This document shows positions 31,127 through 39,421 of a stretch of 64,000 bases of DNA, one piece after another (position 1 is the first letter of the stretch; each line of letters begins with the position of its first letter). The position numbers were made by a program, and so were the translations under genes. The DNA is taken from contig CP129480.1 of assembly GCA_030583885.1 (NCBI GenBank), positions 1,302,001-1,366,000 of the forward strand, given 5' to 3'. The notes beneath the pieces are model-generated. The model saw nothing but the letters and a program-made list of their open reading frames with translations, made no database searches and was not told the origin of the DNA. The DNA comes from Anaerolineales bacterium (GTDB taxonomy: Bacteria; Chloroflexota; Anaerolineae; Anaerolineales; Villigracilaceae).

Positions 31127-33004
31127 CTATTCCATGGTCACGATATATTCATGGATCAGGTGCGCGTATCGGTTCTGCAGGCGGATGAAATGGTTCTGGA
31201 TGGCATCCGCCTCGGAGCCTTCGAGCACAAGGAAACGCCCCTTTTCCACGCCTTCGCGCGCGATCTCGCGGCACACGGCTTCCGTGATGAGTTCCGCCAG
31301 CAGCACCTGCCCCTGTACGGTCGTGTCGAGGCGGTTTTTTATATCCAGGTAGATTTTCACCGACGGGGCGGCGGTGGCGATGACGATGCTCGAGTTGACG
31401 CGGTCGAAATACACGCGCTGGCGCGGGTCGGTGCGGTCGTCGAAGCGGATGTCCGTGAACAGGGCGTTGCTGCCGCGCGTCGGCGGCGAGGGGATGGCCT
31501 CCTTTTTGGAATGCACCTGCACCATGGCCTGTGCGCGGTTCCGGCCGAGATAGGCCGTCACCATGCCTTCCCCGCCCACCTGCCGGCCTTCCACTTTCAC
31601 GCGCGCTTCGAGGATGGTTGGGTCGTTCTTGTGCGGCTTAAGCTGCACCAGCGGTGTTGCCACGATCACTTCGGAACTGCTTGAAATGATGGTGGCGGTT
31701 TTGTTTATTTTCACATGTTCATTCACTGCAGCGCGCAATACCAGTGTGGCGGTCTGACCTGTTTGCACATACATGCGTTCGGGGAAAAATCCCATGCCCG
31801 ATTCGGGCAGTTCGATTTTCTTTTTTTCACTGTCCTTTTGCTCACGCAGTTCCGTCACGGCAATGGTGTTCAGTTCATGCAGGGCGCGGTCCAGTTTGCG
31901 GCGCAGTTTTTTATCCAGTTTGGTCTGCTCGTCGTGGATGGCGTGTTCGCGCTCCTCCTGGATCAACGGCTCGAGTTTTGCCTCCACCGCCAGCTTCAGG
32001 GCCCTCGCGAACGGATGCGTCCAGTTGATGCCGTCGCGCGTCGCGGTCAACACGGGTTCGTCGTTCTTCAACAGGTCGTGCAGGTAGTCGCACTGGATCG
32101 AGCCGTAAAAATACGCCGCATACGGGTCGTTCTCGAACTTGAGCATGGTCAGCGAAATGACGATGTCCCTGCTGATGACCAGCAGGCCGCCGTCGGCATA
32201 ATCGCCCTCCTCGCCGCGTGTGGACAACTGGATGCCTGAGCGATGGACCTCCAACTGTGCCTCGGCTGGATAGCCTTCGATCGGCAGGCTTGCCTCCAGC
32301 ACTTTTTCGCCGCGCGGCGACTTGTAGCTGAGTTCGTATTCCTGACGGCTTTTTACACCCGATGCCATATCCCGCAGAACGATCCTGCGGTCCGGACTGC
32401 TCATGATCGGGCGCAGTTCAAAATGCCTTTGCAGGTAGTTGCGCAGGTTGTTGTACTGCGGCATCTTCACGTCGTCGCGCGAGACGACGATCTCGATCAA
32501 TGTTCCGTTCCCTTCGGGAATGCCGTATTTTTTCCGCAATGCCAGCGTGGCGGGCACGGGATCATCCAGCTCGAAGGTGGGGACTCCGTTTTTCAAAAGC
32601 AGGGAACACGAATAAAAGCGCGTCCCCTTGAACGAGCGTACATGCCCGTAGCCCAGCCCAAAAACGGAATCCTTCAAGCCGCGTCCCCACATGCCGCGCA
32701 CATGCTGGTCCTCCTTCAATCCACTGGTGGCCTCGCCGTACGTGCCGACCACGCGGTCCATGCGTTTGTCGGTCATGCCTTCGGCAAAGTCCCTCACGCG
32801 GATGACCGAATTCTTGCGCTTTCTTTGTACTTCGATGATCATCTCGCCGCTGGATATCCCGCCCGACTGTTCCAGACGCGAGTAACTGTCATTTGCGTTG
32901 GTGATGATCTCCACCAGCGCGCGCATGACGTCCTTGCGAATCGCCTGGTCCGCCTGCTGGATCGCCACGCGGTCGGCGTATTGCAACTTTCTACTGCTTA
33001 CCAT
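31127..33004 (-). CDS. GHKL (Hsp90/MutL-like) ATPase protein
   Basis: 625 residues. N-terminal GHKL ATP-binding fold: N-box RALVEIITNANDSYSRLE (about 28-45, Asn binding Mg-ATP), VIRVRDFAEGM (about 67-77, the D-x-G-x-G variant), GMWGRGLKDSVFGLG (about 103-117, the lid glycines), GNGTLIEI. The rest (about 230-625) holds a helical stretch (LEPLIQEEREHAIHDEQTKL) and beta-rich repeats of unknown type. Not a histidine kinase (no HisKA), not MutL or HtpG by length and C-terminus. Encoded 12 bases after the wHTH/Lys-rich protein, so probably one operon. Confidence 0.8.
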   Translation of the reverse strand: MVSSRKLQYADRVAIQQADQAIRKDVMRALVEIITNANDSYSRLEQSGGISSGEMIIEVQRKRKNSVIRVRDFAEGMTDKRMDRVVGTYGEATSGLKEDQHVRGMWGRGLKDSVFGLGYGHVRSFKGTRFYSCSLLLKNGVPTFELDDPVPATLALRKKYGIPEGNGTLIEIVVSRDDVKMPQYNNLRNYLQRHFELRPIMSSPDRRIVLRDMASGVKSRQEYELSYKSPRGEKVLEASLPIEGYPAEAQLEVHRSGIQLSTRGEEGDYADGGLLVISRDIVISLTMLKFENDPYAAYFYGSIQCDYLHDLLKNDEPVLTATRDGINWTHPFARALKLAVEAKLEPLIQEEREHAIHDEQTKLDKKLRRKLDRALHELNTIAVTELREQKDSEKKKIELPESGMGFFPERMYVQTGQTATLVLRAAVNEHVKINKTATIISSSSEVIVATPLVQLKPHKNDPTILEARVKVEGRQVGGEGMVTAYLGRNRAQAMVQVHSKKEAIPSPPTRGSNALFTDIRFDDRTDPRQRVYFDRVNSSIVIATAAPSVKIYLDIKNRLDTTVQGQVLLAELITEAVCREIAREGVEKGRFLVLEGSEADAIQNHFIRLQNRYAHLIHEYIVTME

Positions 33005-33016
33005 ATAAACCTTTCG

Positions 33017-34174
33017 TTATCTCTTCTTCATCGCCGGTTTTGCCTGCGGTTTCAATAAATGCGCAGACCTGCCTTCGCAAAATTCAAGAAAATCGATCAG
33101 GTCTGCCCGGTTGTGGATGCCGGCATACCGTTTGAACAGTTCGAGGTTTCTTCGGAGCGTCTCCGCCGAAGACTCCATGGTGGCGAAGAGCATGTTCCTG
33201 AAATCGAACTCGCTGATCTTGGAATGTTTTCCGTTCCTCCTGTATTGACGATAAACATCCGACCGCTCCATCAAGCGCACGACCTTGCCCGCCTTCACCT
33301 TTTCCTCCCTCGATACAACGGGTGCTTTTGCGGCGGCGGCCTTCGCTTCCTTTTTGACCTTCGGCTGGATTTTCTTCTTGGCCGGCTTCTTGCGGACGAC
33401 GGGCTTCGCCTCTTTCTTCGGGACGGCTGGAGCCGGCAACGGAAGTTGTTTCGCCGCCTGTGGCTTTTTCACCGCCGGCTTTGCCGGGGCTTTTTCCTTT
33501 TTTCGAATGGGTGCTTTCTTTTCCCCTTTCAGGGACGTTGTCGTCACGGGTTTGGAGACGGGTTTCTGCGATTGTGCTTTGACCTTCGACGCTGATTTTT
33601 TCCTTGCAGGGGTACCTGCCTTTTCAACCGTCGGTTTTTGTTTGGTGACTGTCTTCTTCGCAGGTTTCGTCTGTTTCGGTTTTTGCTTTGGTTTGGCTTT
33701 CTTCCCGACCTTCCTTGCCTGCTTTTTCTTTTTCGCAGGTGCGGCGGCTTTCTTTGGCGGTTCTGGAATGACCACCTTCTGCGGTCCATCGTCCCTGGTC
33801 TTCTTTTCCACTTTGGGCGGCATGGGGAAGCGAATTCCCATTGCTTTTGCCGCCTGCCTTGCCATCTGCCTGCCTGCGGGACGCAGGATAAACCCTTCCG
33901 TAGGGGTGTCTTTCACATGGCCTTTTTCCCTGGCGTACTTCAACGCCTGGGTCACATGGGCTGAATCGGGCCAGTAGAAATAATTCTTCAACGAGAAGCG
34001 GTGCGGGAATAACTTGAAACAGGTGGAAACGATCTCTTCCAAAGTGGCGGGAACGCCGTCTGCGTGGAGATGCTGAACGGCGAACAGGACCAGTTCCCCG
34101 GTCGGGAGGGAGGCGTACATTTCCTGTGTGATGTTGGGCATGAGGGTCGGTTCAGCAGATTCGTCAGGTGTCAT
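33017..34174 (-). CDS. Winged-helix-like protein with a long Lys/Pro/Ala-rich linker
   Basis: 385 residues in three parts. Residues about 15-115 look like a winged-helix domain (ELVLFAVQHLHADGVPATLE, then HVTQALKYAREKGHVKDTPT). About 120-290 is a histone-H1-like tract dominated by Lys, Ala and Pro (KKAAAPAKKKKQARKVGKKA). About 300-385 is a helical C-terminal domain (KVVRLMERSDVYRQYRRNGK, LRRNLELFKRYAGIHNRADL). The basic linker should bind DNA. No named family known to me. TATAAT on the minus strand (34215-34210) is a possible -10 in the 52-base gap upstream. Confidence 0.7.
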   Translation of the reverse strand: MTPDESAEPTLMPNITQEMYASLPTGELVLFAVQHLHADGVPATLEEIVSTCFKLFPHRFSLKNYFYWPDSAHVTQALKYAREKGHVKDTPTEGFILRPAGRQMARQAAKAMGIRFPMPPKVEKKTRDDGPQKVVIPEPPKKAAAPAKKKKQARKVGKKAKPKQKPKQTKPAKKTVTKQKPTVEKAGTPARKKSASKVKAQSQKPVSKPVTTTSLKGEKKAPIRKKEKAPAKPAVKKPQAAKQLPLPAPAVPKKEAKPVVRKKPAKKKIQPKVKKEAKAAAAKAPVVSREEKVKAGKVVRLMERSDVYRQYRRNGKHSKISEFDFRNMLFATMESSAETLRRNLELFKRYAGIHNRADLIDFLEFCEGRSAHLLKPQAKPAMKKR

Positions 34175-34226
34175 GAGTGTATTGCCTTCGCATGGATTGT
34201 GATGGCTCCATTATAACAAGGTCGTT

Positions 34227-35729
34227 TTATTGACCGCCGTTATATCGATATACCATCACATTATATTCGGGGTTGGAGTAGACAATGCTGAATGTATCGG
34301 GGTCTGCTTCGAGTATGGGCAGGATGCGGCTGCGGATGGCGGGTTCCAGTTCCGTACTGCGCGGGGATTGCAGCGGCGGCGCGATGATGATGAAATCAAT
34401 GCCCTGATTATCGAGATATTTGTTCAGTTCCTGTCCCTGCTTCGGGAAGTTGATGGTCTTGCGCCGCACATGCACATATGCGGGGACGGGTTCATTGACC
34501 ATGACGATGGCATCGCGCGGCGCGTTTTCCGCAACCCAGGCCGCACCCATGGAGAGATCGGTCATCTGGTTCATGAAAGGGCTGCGCCAGTCCTGCAGGT
34601 TGCGCGCCAGCAGTGTGCAGGCGATGACGATGGAAACGGCATACGCAATGCGGGCATTGTTCTTTGTCAGCAGCGACAAACCCCGCAGAAAATAAAAATA
34701 AAGGAAGGGCAGAATGGGAATGAGAAAACGTGCCTTCACGCTTCCCACCCTGGGATTCCAGAATGCGAGCATGCCGATGATATAGATAATGAAATAAACA
34801 TCCGCCAACTGAATATCGTTGCGCCGGCGGAACATCCCCAACATGACGGGGAGAAGAATAACAAGATTGAGAATGAATGGAAGCCATTGCAGGCCGTAAC
34901 TCCCCAGCATGGAAGTCAGCCTTGCCCCAAAGACGGGCAGGAGCGACCCAGCCGCGGTTTCATTGAAATAGCCGAGCGCATTCGCAAGCATCTGGCTTGT
35001 TTTTTCAATAATGGCGCTGTTGAACACTTGTGTTTGATACCCGCTGGAGATCAACGAACCGCTCAGCCAGCCCTGCAGCAGCGTGCCTGCAACAAAGACG
35101 GCGGTTGCAATGACCGTTTCGCGGAAACGCCGCGTGAAAAGCAGATAGAGAACCAGCGCGACAAACAATGAAATTCCGATGGTGCGAATCAGTTGTGTAT
35201 AAAATGCAAGCATGCAGACGAAAAGGATGAGCCAGTTCCTGCGGCTGTCCGTCGCATCCCTCCATTTGTCGAACAGGTACAGCGCGAGGAGCGAGAAGAA
35301 CAGATATGCGGATTCCGACATCACCGTCACGGAGGTGCCGACCAGCAGCGGATTCAGTGCCACCAGGCCCGTCAGTATCTCAGGATATGGGGATGAAAGC
35401 CGCTTCGCGAACAGGTTGTACGTCAAAACAATGGATGCCAGCGAAAGGAGCAGGGAAAGGAATTTGAGGATGGCATAATTGCCCGGAAACACGAAGGTCA
35501 ACGGCGTGAGCAAAAGCGGCCAGCCCGGCGGGAAGGCGCGTTCGATCTGCGGGCGCGGGAAGTTGATCAACTGGTACCCCTGTCCGCTGGAGAGGCTTTC
35601 GGCCAGGATGATGTAATGCGCGTCGTCGTAGGATGTGCCGAGCTGCAGCGAGTTGAAGCGCAGCAGTCCCAGAATGGCGCTGATGGTGATGAAAAGTGCG
35701 AGGAGATAATGTGAGCGGTGGAGTTGCAT
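34227..35729 (-). CDS. GT-C-fold membrane glycosyltransferase-like protein (ArnT/PMT type)
   Basis: 500 residues, about 10-12 hydrophobic segments. The first extracytoplasmic loop carries the acidic pair typical of GT39/GT83 enzymes (SYDDAHYIILAESLSSGQGY, about 32-51) followed by FPPGWPLLLTPLTFV. A C-terminal soluble part (AWVAENAPRDAIVMVNEPVP) is also usual. These enzymes move sugars from polyprenyl carriers to outer acceptors. ATG 35729 sits 5 bases after the methyltransferase gene's end; the longer frame is not coding. Donor and acceptor unknown. Confidence 0.8.
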   Translation of the reverse strand: MQLHRSHYLLALFITISAILGLLRFNSLQLGTSYDDAHYIILAESLSSGQGYQLINFPRPQIERAFPPGWPLLLTPLTFVFPGNYAILKFLSLLLSLASIVLTYNLFAKRLSSPYPEILTGLVALNPLLVGTSVTVMSESAYLFFSLLALYLFDKWRDATDSRRNWLILFVCMLAFYTQLIRTIGISLFVALVLYLLFTRRFRETVIATAVFVAGTLLQGWLSGSLISSGYQTQVFNSAIIEKTSQMLANALGYFNETAAGSLLPVFGARLTSMLGSYGLQWLPFILNLVILLPVMLGMFRRRNDIQLADVYFIIYIIGMLAFWNPRVGSVKARFLIPILPFLYFYFLRGLSLLTKNNARIAYAVSIVIACTLLARNLQDWRSPFMNQMTDLSMGAAWVAENAPRDAIVMVNEPVPAYVHVRRKTINFPKQGQELNKYLDNQGIDFIIIAPPLQSPRSTELEPAIRSRILPILEADPDTFSIVYSNPEYNVMVYRYNGGQ

Positions 35730-35734
35730 ACTAT

Positions 35735-36271
35735 TCAATCGGTCTTCGTTGTCAATGCGGAGTAGAACTCGCGCAGAAATCTGGATGGATGGGTGGCCAG
35801 CAGACGCGGCTCGCCAAAGCCAGTCTGCATGGCGAGTGTGCGGAATGTGTCGAATGAAAATGGATGCGGAACCCATTGGTTGCCCAAATCCACGTTGTAT
35901 TCGATCACGAGCAGCATGCCGTTTGTTTTCAGCAGGGACCTGACATGTTTTAATATTTTCCCGGTATCCTCGAAATAATGCAGGGAGTTTGCTGTCAGGA
36001 TGCCGTCAAGCGGGGGTAGATCTAATGTCCGTGAAAAATCCCCTTCAATTGTATGAAGGTGTTTTGAGCTTCCGAAGCGGCCTTGATGTTCCCGTTCCAA
36101 TTGACGCAGGCTGGTCCGGTCTGTGTCCACGGCATGGATGTCCGCAGTCGCCCCGATCAGTTCGCGCAGGGCACATGTAAAGGCACCGGAGCCGGCCCCA
36201 AGGTCCGCCCACGAACCGCCTGGCCCAAGATTTGCGGGGTGCAGTAAATTGACATGCTCGTTGTGGTCCAT
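35735..36271 (-). CDS. Class I SAM-dependent methyltransferase (short)
   Basis: 178 residues from ATG 36271 (MDHNEHVNLL). SAM motif I SWADLGAGSGAFTCALREL (about 19-37), motif II DIHAVDTDRTSLRQLE, motif IV LDGILTANSLHYFED and VIEYN. The ATG choice avoids a 49-residue hydrophobic N-terminal extension that overlaps the divergent YdcZ gene. Followed after 5 bases by the glycosyltransferase-like gene. Substrate unknown. Confidence 0.83.
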   Translation of the reverse strand: MDHNEHVNLLHPANLGPGGSWADLGAGSGAFTCALRELIGATADIHAVDTDRTSLRQLEREHQGRFGSSKHLHTIEGDFSRTLDLPPLDGILTANSLHYFEDTGKILKHVRSLLKTNGMLLVIEYNVDLGNQWVPHPFSFDTFRTLAMQTGFGEPRLLATHPSRFLREFYSALTTKTD

Positions 36272-36359
36272 GCGGCGAATCGTATCATAGATGGGGAAAC
36301 CTCCGCGGCGCAAAGGGCGGATGCAATTTATAATCAGCCGAAAACAAAAAGGATATAAA

Positions 36360-36794
36360 ATGCAGGCACTTATCATCATCATTCTTATCGGCGTCATGGG
36401 CGGGGTTGCGATCGGCATTCAAAGCCCGCTTGCCAGCATGATCAGCCAGCGGTTGGGCGTATTGGAAAGCGTGTTCCTTGTTCACCTTGGCGGTGCGCTT
36501 GTGGCGCTTGTTCCGCTTCTGATCTTTGGAAGTAAATTCAACCAATGGCGCAGCCTGCCGTGGTATGCCTTTGGCGCGGGCGCGTTTGGATTGGTGGTGA
36601 TATTTGCCATGAGTTATATGATCCCGCGTGTCGGGGTGGCGCCCGCGTTGATCATCCTGCTGGCCGGGCAGCTGTTGATGGGCTCGGTCATGGATCATTT
36701 TGGCTGGCTCGGCGCGGTGCAACGCCCGTTCGAACTGACGCGTTTGCTGGGACTGTCCGTGGTGCTGGCCGGCGTCTGGCTGACGGTGAAATAA
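36360..36794 (+). CDS. DMT-superfamily membrane protein (YdcZ/DUF606)
   Basis: 144 residues, five hydrophobic helices. The DUF606 pattern: GVMGGVAIGIQSPLASMISQ (about 10-29), LESVFLVHLGGALVALVPLL, then PWYAFGAGAFGLVVIF and MIPRVGVAPALIILLAGQLL. These are half-size relatives of EamA transporters and probably work as dimers. ATG 36360 has AAAGGA upstream. First of a possible plus-strand run with polX and the next two small genes. Confidence 0.85.
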   Translation: MQALIIIILIGVMGGVAIGIQSPLASMISQRLGVLESVFLVHLGGALVALVPLLIFGSKFNQWRSLPWYAFGAGAFGLVVIFAMSYMIPRVGVAPALIILLAGQLLMGSVMDHFGWLGAVQRPFELTRLLGLSVVLAGVWLTVK

Positions 36795-36831
36795 GAAGCC
36801 CAGCCTCTGCTCCATGGAAAGGATTACCGGT

Positions 36832-38559
36832 ATGATGAACAATCGTCAACTTGCGGATACGTTTACGCTGATCGCCAATCTCCTGGAGATCAAGGGCGAG
36901 GTGATCTACGTCATTCTTGCCTATCGCAAAGCGTCTGAAAATCTAATGTCGCTCGGCCGCGAAGCCGGCGAATATTGGAAGGAGGGGAAGCTGCGCGAGA
37001 TCCCCGGCGTGGGCAAAGCCATTGCCGAAAAGATTGACGAGCTGCTTTCCCGCGGCACACTTGGATTTCTGGAAAACCTGAAAAAGGAGATCCCTGAAGA
37101 ATTGGCGGGATGGCTGCAGGTGCCGGGCTTGGGACCGAAGAAGATCGCGCTCATCTGGAAGACGTTGAACATCACGGCTCTTTCGGAACTGGAAACTGCC
37201 GCGAAAAATGGACAGCTTCGCGACATTCCGGGCATGGGCGCCAAGTCCGAGAGCGCCATTCTGGAAGGCATCGCGTCCCTCGCCCGCAGGTCCGGGCGGA
37301 TTCCATTGGGGCGGGCCTATCCGCTCGCGCAGGAGATCATCCAGGTCCTCAAAGGTGTGAAGGGGGTCACCGCAGCAGAATCCGCCGGCAGTTTAAGAAG
37401 GATGCGTTCCACCGTCGGTGACCTGGATATTCTTGTTGCGGCAAACGATTCCGCCGCAGTCATGGAAGCCTTTGTCAACCTGAAAGGTGTCAGCCGCGTG
37501 CTGGGGAAAGGCGAAACGAAAGCCAGCATCGAATTCACAGACGGCGTGCGCGCGCAGGTGTGGGTGCATCCGCCGCAGAAGTTTGGCACCGCCTTGCAAT
37601 ATGCAACAGGTTCGAAGGATCATAATGTAAAGCTGCGGCAGATCGCACTGGATAAGGGCTTGTCGTTATCAGAGCACGCGTTGACGAACGTTAAAGGCCA
37701 GGGAGAAATTTTATGTTCCACCGAAGAGGACGTTTATAAAACACTGGGCTTGCCGTGGATACCGCCCGAACTGCGCGAAGACCGCGGCGAGGTGGAAGCG
37801 GCGAAAGCGAACAAACTTCCGAAGTTGATTCAGGTGAAGGATATCAAGTCCAATTTGCAAACGCACTCCACATGGAGCGACGGCAGGTTGAGCATGCTGG
37901 AGATGGCACGCGCGGCGGCAAAGCGCGGCATCAAGGTGATTGCGTTTACCGATCATTCGGTTGGGCTGGGCGTTGCGGGCGGCATGAAAATGGAAGACCA
38001 TAAAAAGCAGGCTGCCGAGATCAAGAAAATTCAAAAAGAACTCGGCGATGAAATTCTGGTTTTGCATTCCACCGAGGTGGAGATCAAAGCCGACGGCACG
38101 CTTGATTATCCCGATGAATTTCTCGCCACGCTCGATATCGTAGTCGCGTCATTGCACACCAGCCTGCGCCAGCCGCGCGAGAGAATCACACAGCGGTTGT
38201 TGAACGCTGTTCGCAACCCGCATGTGGACATTATCGGTCATCCCACGGGACGTGAAATCCCGGACCGGGAAGGGGCGGATTTGGATATGGAAGTGATTCT
38301 CAAGGCTGCGGCGGAATCCGGTGTGGCGATGGAGATCAACGCCCACCCCTCCCGCCTCGACCTTGACGATATGTTTGTCCGCCGCGCCAAGGAGTTGGGC
38401 GTACGCATCAGCATTAACACCGATGCGCACTCCGAAGGCGATCTGGATATGCTTCATTATGGTGTTGCGATTGCGCGCCGCGCCTGGCTGGAACCGAAGG
38501 ATGTCATCAATACGTGGACGGCAAGGAAGTTATTGGATTGGTTGAAGAAGAGAGGATAG
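36832..38559 (+). CDS. polX: PolX-type DNA polymerase/3'-5' exonuclease with PHP domain
   Basis: 575 residues. Helix-hairpin-helix N-terminus (REIPGVGKAIAEKIDELLSR; VPGLGPKKIALI), Pol beta-like palm with GDLDILV (about 199-205, two catalytic Asp) and TGSKDHNVKLR. The third palm carboxylate seems lost: where VDLRV is usual the sequence reads AQVWV (about 240-244). C-terminal PHP domain (about 340-575) keeps LQTHSTWSDG, FTDHS, HPTGREI and NTDAHS metal ligands. So exonuclease/AP-endonuclease activity is likely, polymerase activity doubtful. Start ATG 36832 (or 36835) with GGAAAGGA upstream. Confidence 0.88.
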   Translation: MMNNRQLADTFTLIANLLEIKGEVIYVILAYRKASENLMSLGREAGEYWKEGKLREIPGVGKAIAEKIDELLSRGTLGFLENLKKEIPEELAGWLQVPGLGPKKIALIWKTLNITALSELETAAKNGQLRDIPGMGAKSESAILEGIASLARRSGRIPLGRAYPLAQEIIQVLKGVKGVTAAESAGSLRRMRSTVGDLDILVAANDSAAVMEAFVNLKGVSRVLGKGETKASIEFTDGVRAQVWVHPPQKFGTALQYATGSKDHNVKLRQIALDKGLSLSEHALTNVKGQGEILCSTEEDVYKTLGLPWIPPELREDRGEVEAAKANKLPKLIQVKDIKSNLQTHSTWSDGRLSMLEMARAAAKRGIKVIAFTDHSVGLGVAGGMKMEDHKKQAAEIKKIQKELGDEILVLHSTEVEIKADGTLDYPDEFLATLDIVVASLHTSLRQPRERITQRLLNAVRNPHVDIIGHPTGREIPDREGADLDMEVILKAAAESGVAMEINAHPSRLDLDDMFVRRAKELGVRISINTDAHSEGDLDMLHYGVAIARRAWLEPKDVINTWTARKLLDWLKKRG

Positions 38560-38561
38560 GA

Positions 38562-38783
38562 ATGGAGAACCAAAGCGGAAAACGTACTGTATTGATGATC
38601 TCCGGCGCAATGGACAGCCTGCTTGGCGCGATCGGGCTGTTGATCTATTTTGACGTCCCGCCGTTCGATATGGCAGGCTGGGGCATCCCGCGCTGGGTGC
38701 TTGGACTGGTCGGCGCCGGGCTGTTCTTTTCAGGAATTGCCATCTTCACGTATTATTTTTCAAAAACAGATGTATCCGGGTAA
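38562..38783 (+). CDS. Small two-helix membrane protein
   Basis: 73 residues with two hydrophobic segments (VLMISGAMDSLLGAIGLLIY, about 10-29; VLGLVGAGLFFSGIAIFTYY, about 46-65) around a short loop (DVPPFDMAGWGIPRW). No family recognised. It begins 2 bases after the polX stop with GAGAGGA upstream, so it is probably translated from the same mRNA. Confidence 0.65.
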   Translation: MENQSGKRTVLMISGAMDSLLGAIGLLIYFDVPPFDMAGWGIPRWVLGLVGAGLFFSGIAIFTYYFSKTDVSG

Positions 38784-38804
38784 AGGAAATTTGGTCGGGA
38801 GACT

Positions 38805-39245
38805 ATGAATATTGAAATTCGCGGTATCACAGCGCAGGACAGACATGAGTGGTTTAGGATGCGTAAAGGTATCTGGCCTGAAGCGCCCGCTGAGGATTTG
38901 AACTATGACATGGATGAGATTCTTGCGAGCGGCAGGGACGCGGTCTTTTTTGCCGTGGCGGACAGCCGCCCGGCCGGCATGATCGAAGTCCGCCTGCGGG
39001 AGTATGCGGAGGGATGTGAGACCAGTCCCGTCGGATATATCGAGGGCTGGTTTGTCTATGCGGAATTCCGCGGTACGGGTGCGGCAGGGGCTCTCACCCG
39101 GGCGGCGGAGGACTGGGCGCGGGAAAACGGCTGTACCGAAATGGCTTCGGATACCTGGTTGGATAACGAGGTCAGCATTCGCGCGCACAAAAAACTGGGG
39201 TATCACGAGGCGGAGCGGCTGGTCCATTTTGTAAAGCGTTTGTAG
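38805..39245 (+). CDS. GNAT acetyltransferase resembling AAC(6')-I aminoglycoside acetyltransferases
   Basis: 146 residues. The colinear AAC(6')-type pattern is clear: RKGIWPEAP near the N-terminus, then ETSPVGYIEGWFVYAEFRGT (about 66-85; acetyl-CoA loop region R-G-T-G), LTRAAEDWARENGCTEMASD, and DNEVSIRAHKKLGYHEAERL. This arrangement is that of the AAC(6')-Ig/Ih group from memory. It may acetylate the 6'-amine of aminoglycosides or be an environmental relative with another amine substrate. 21 bases after the previous gene. Confidence 0.8.
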   Translation: MNIEIRGITAQDRHEWFRMRKGIWPEAPAEDLNYDMDEILASGRDAVFFAVADSRPAGMIEVRLREYAEGCETSPVGYIEGWFVYAEFRGTGAAGALTRAAEDWARENGCTEMASDTWLDNEVSIRAHKKLGYHEAERLVHFVKRL

Positions 39246-39421
39246 GTGAGGATGGCCCTGCAGGGAGGTATCATATTAATGGTTGCTGTGCATCGGTTTG
39301 ATTGTGAAATTGGGTATAGTCAACCTGAAATACCCGCATTTTTCGTCTCGCAGCAGTTAAAACTGGAGGATTGTTCGATAGTGGTTTTATTAACCTTTGC
39401 GCCGCGGCGCGGAGGACTTTT

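Noticed and set aside
31127..33004. Histidine kinase or MutL identity for the GHKL protein
   Set aside because: No HisKA domain or phospho-acceptor His, and the region after the ATPase lacks MutL and HtpG features.
33285..33977. 230-codon hydrophobic plus-strand frame
   Set aside because: Antisense shadow of the Lys/Ala-rich linker of the 33017-34174 gene; composition is an artefact of complementing Lys codons.
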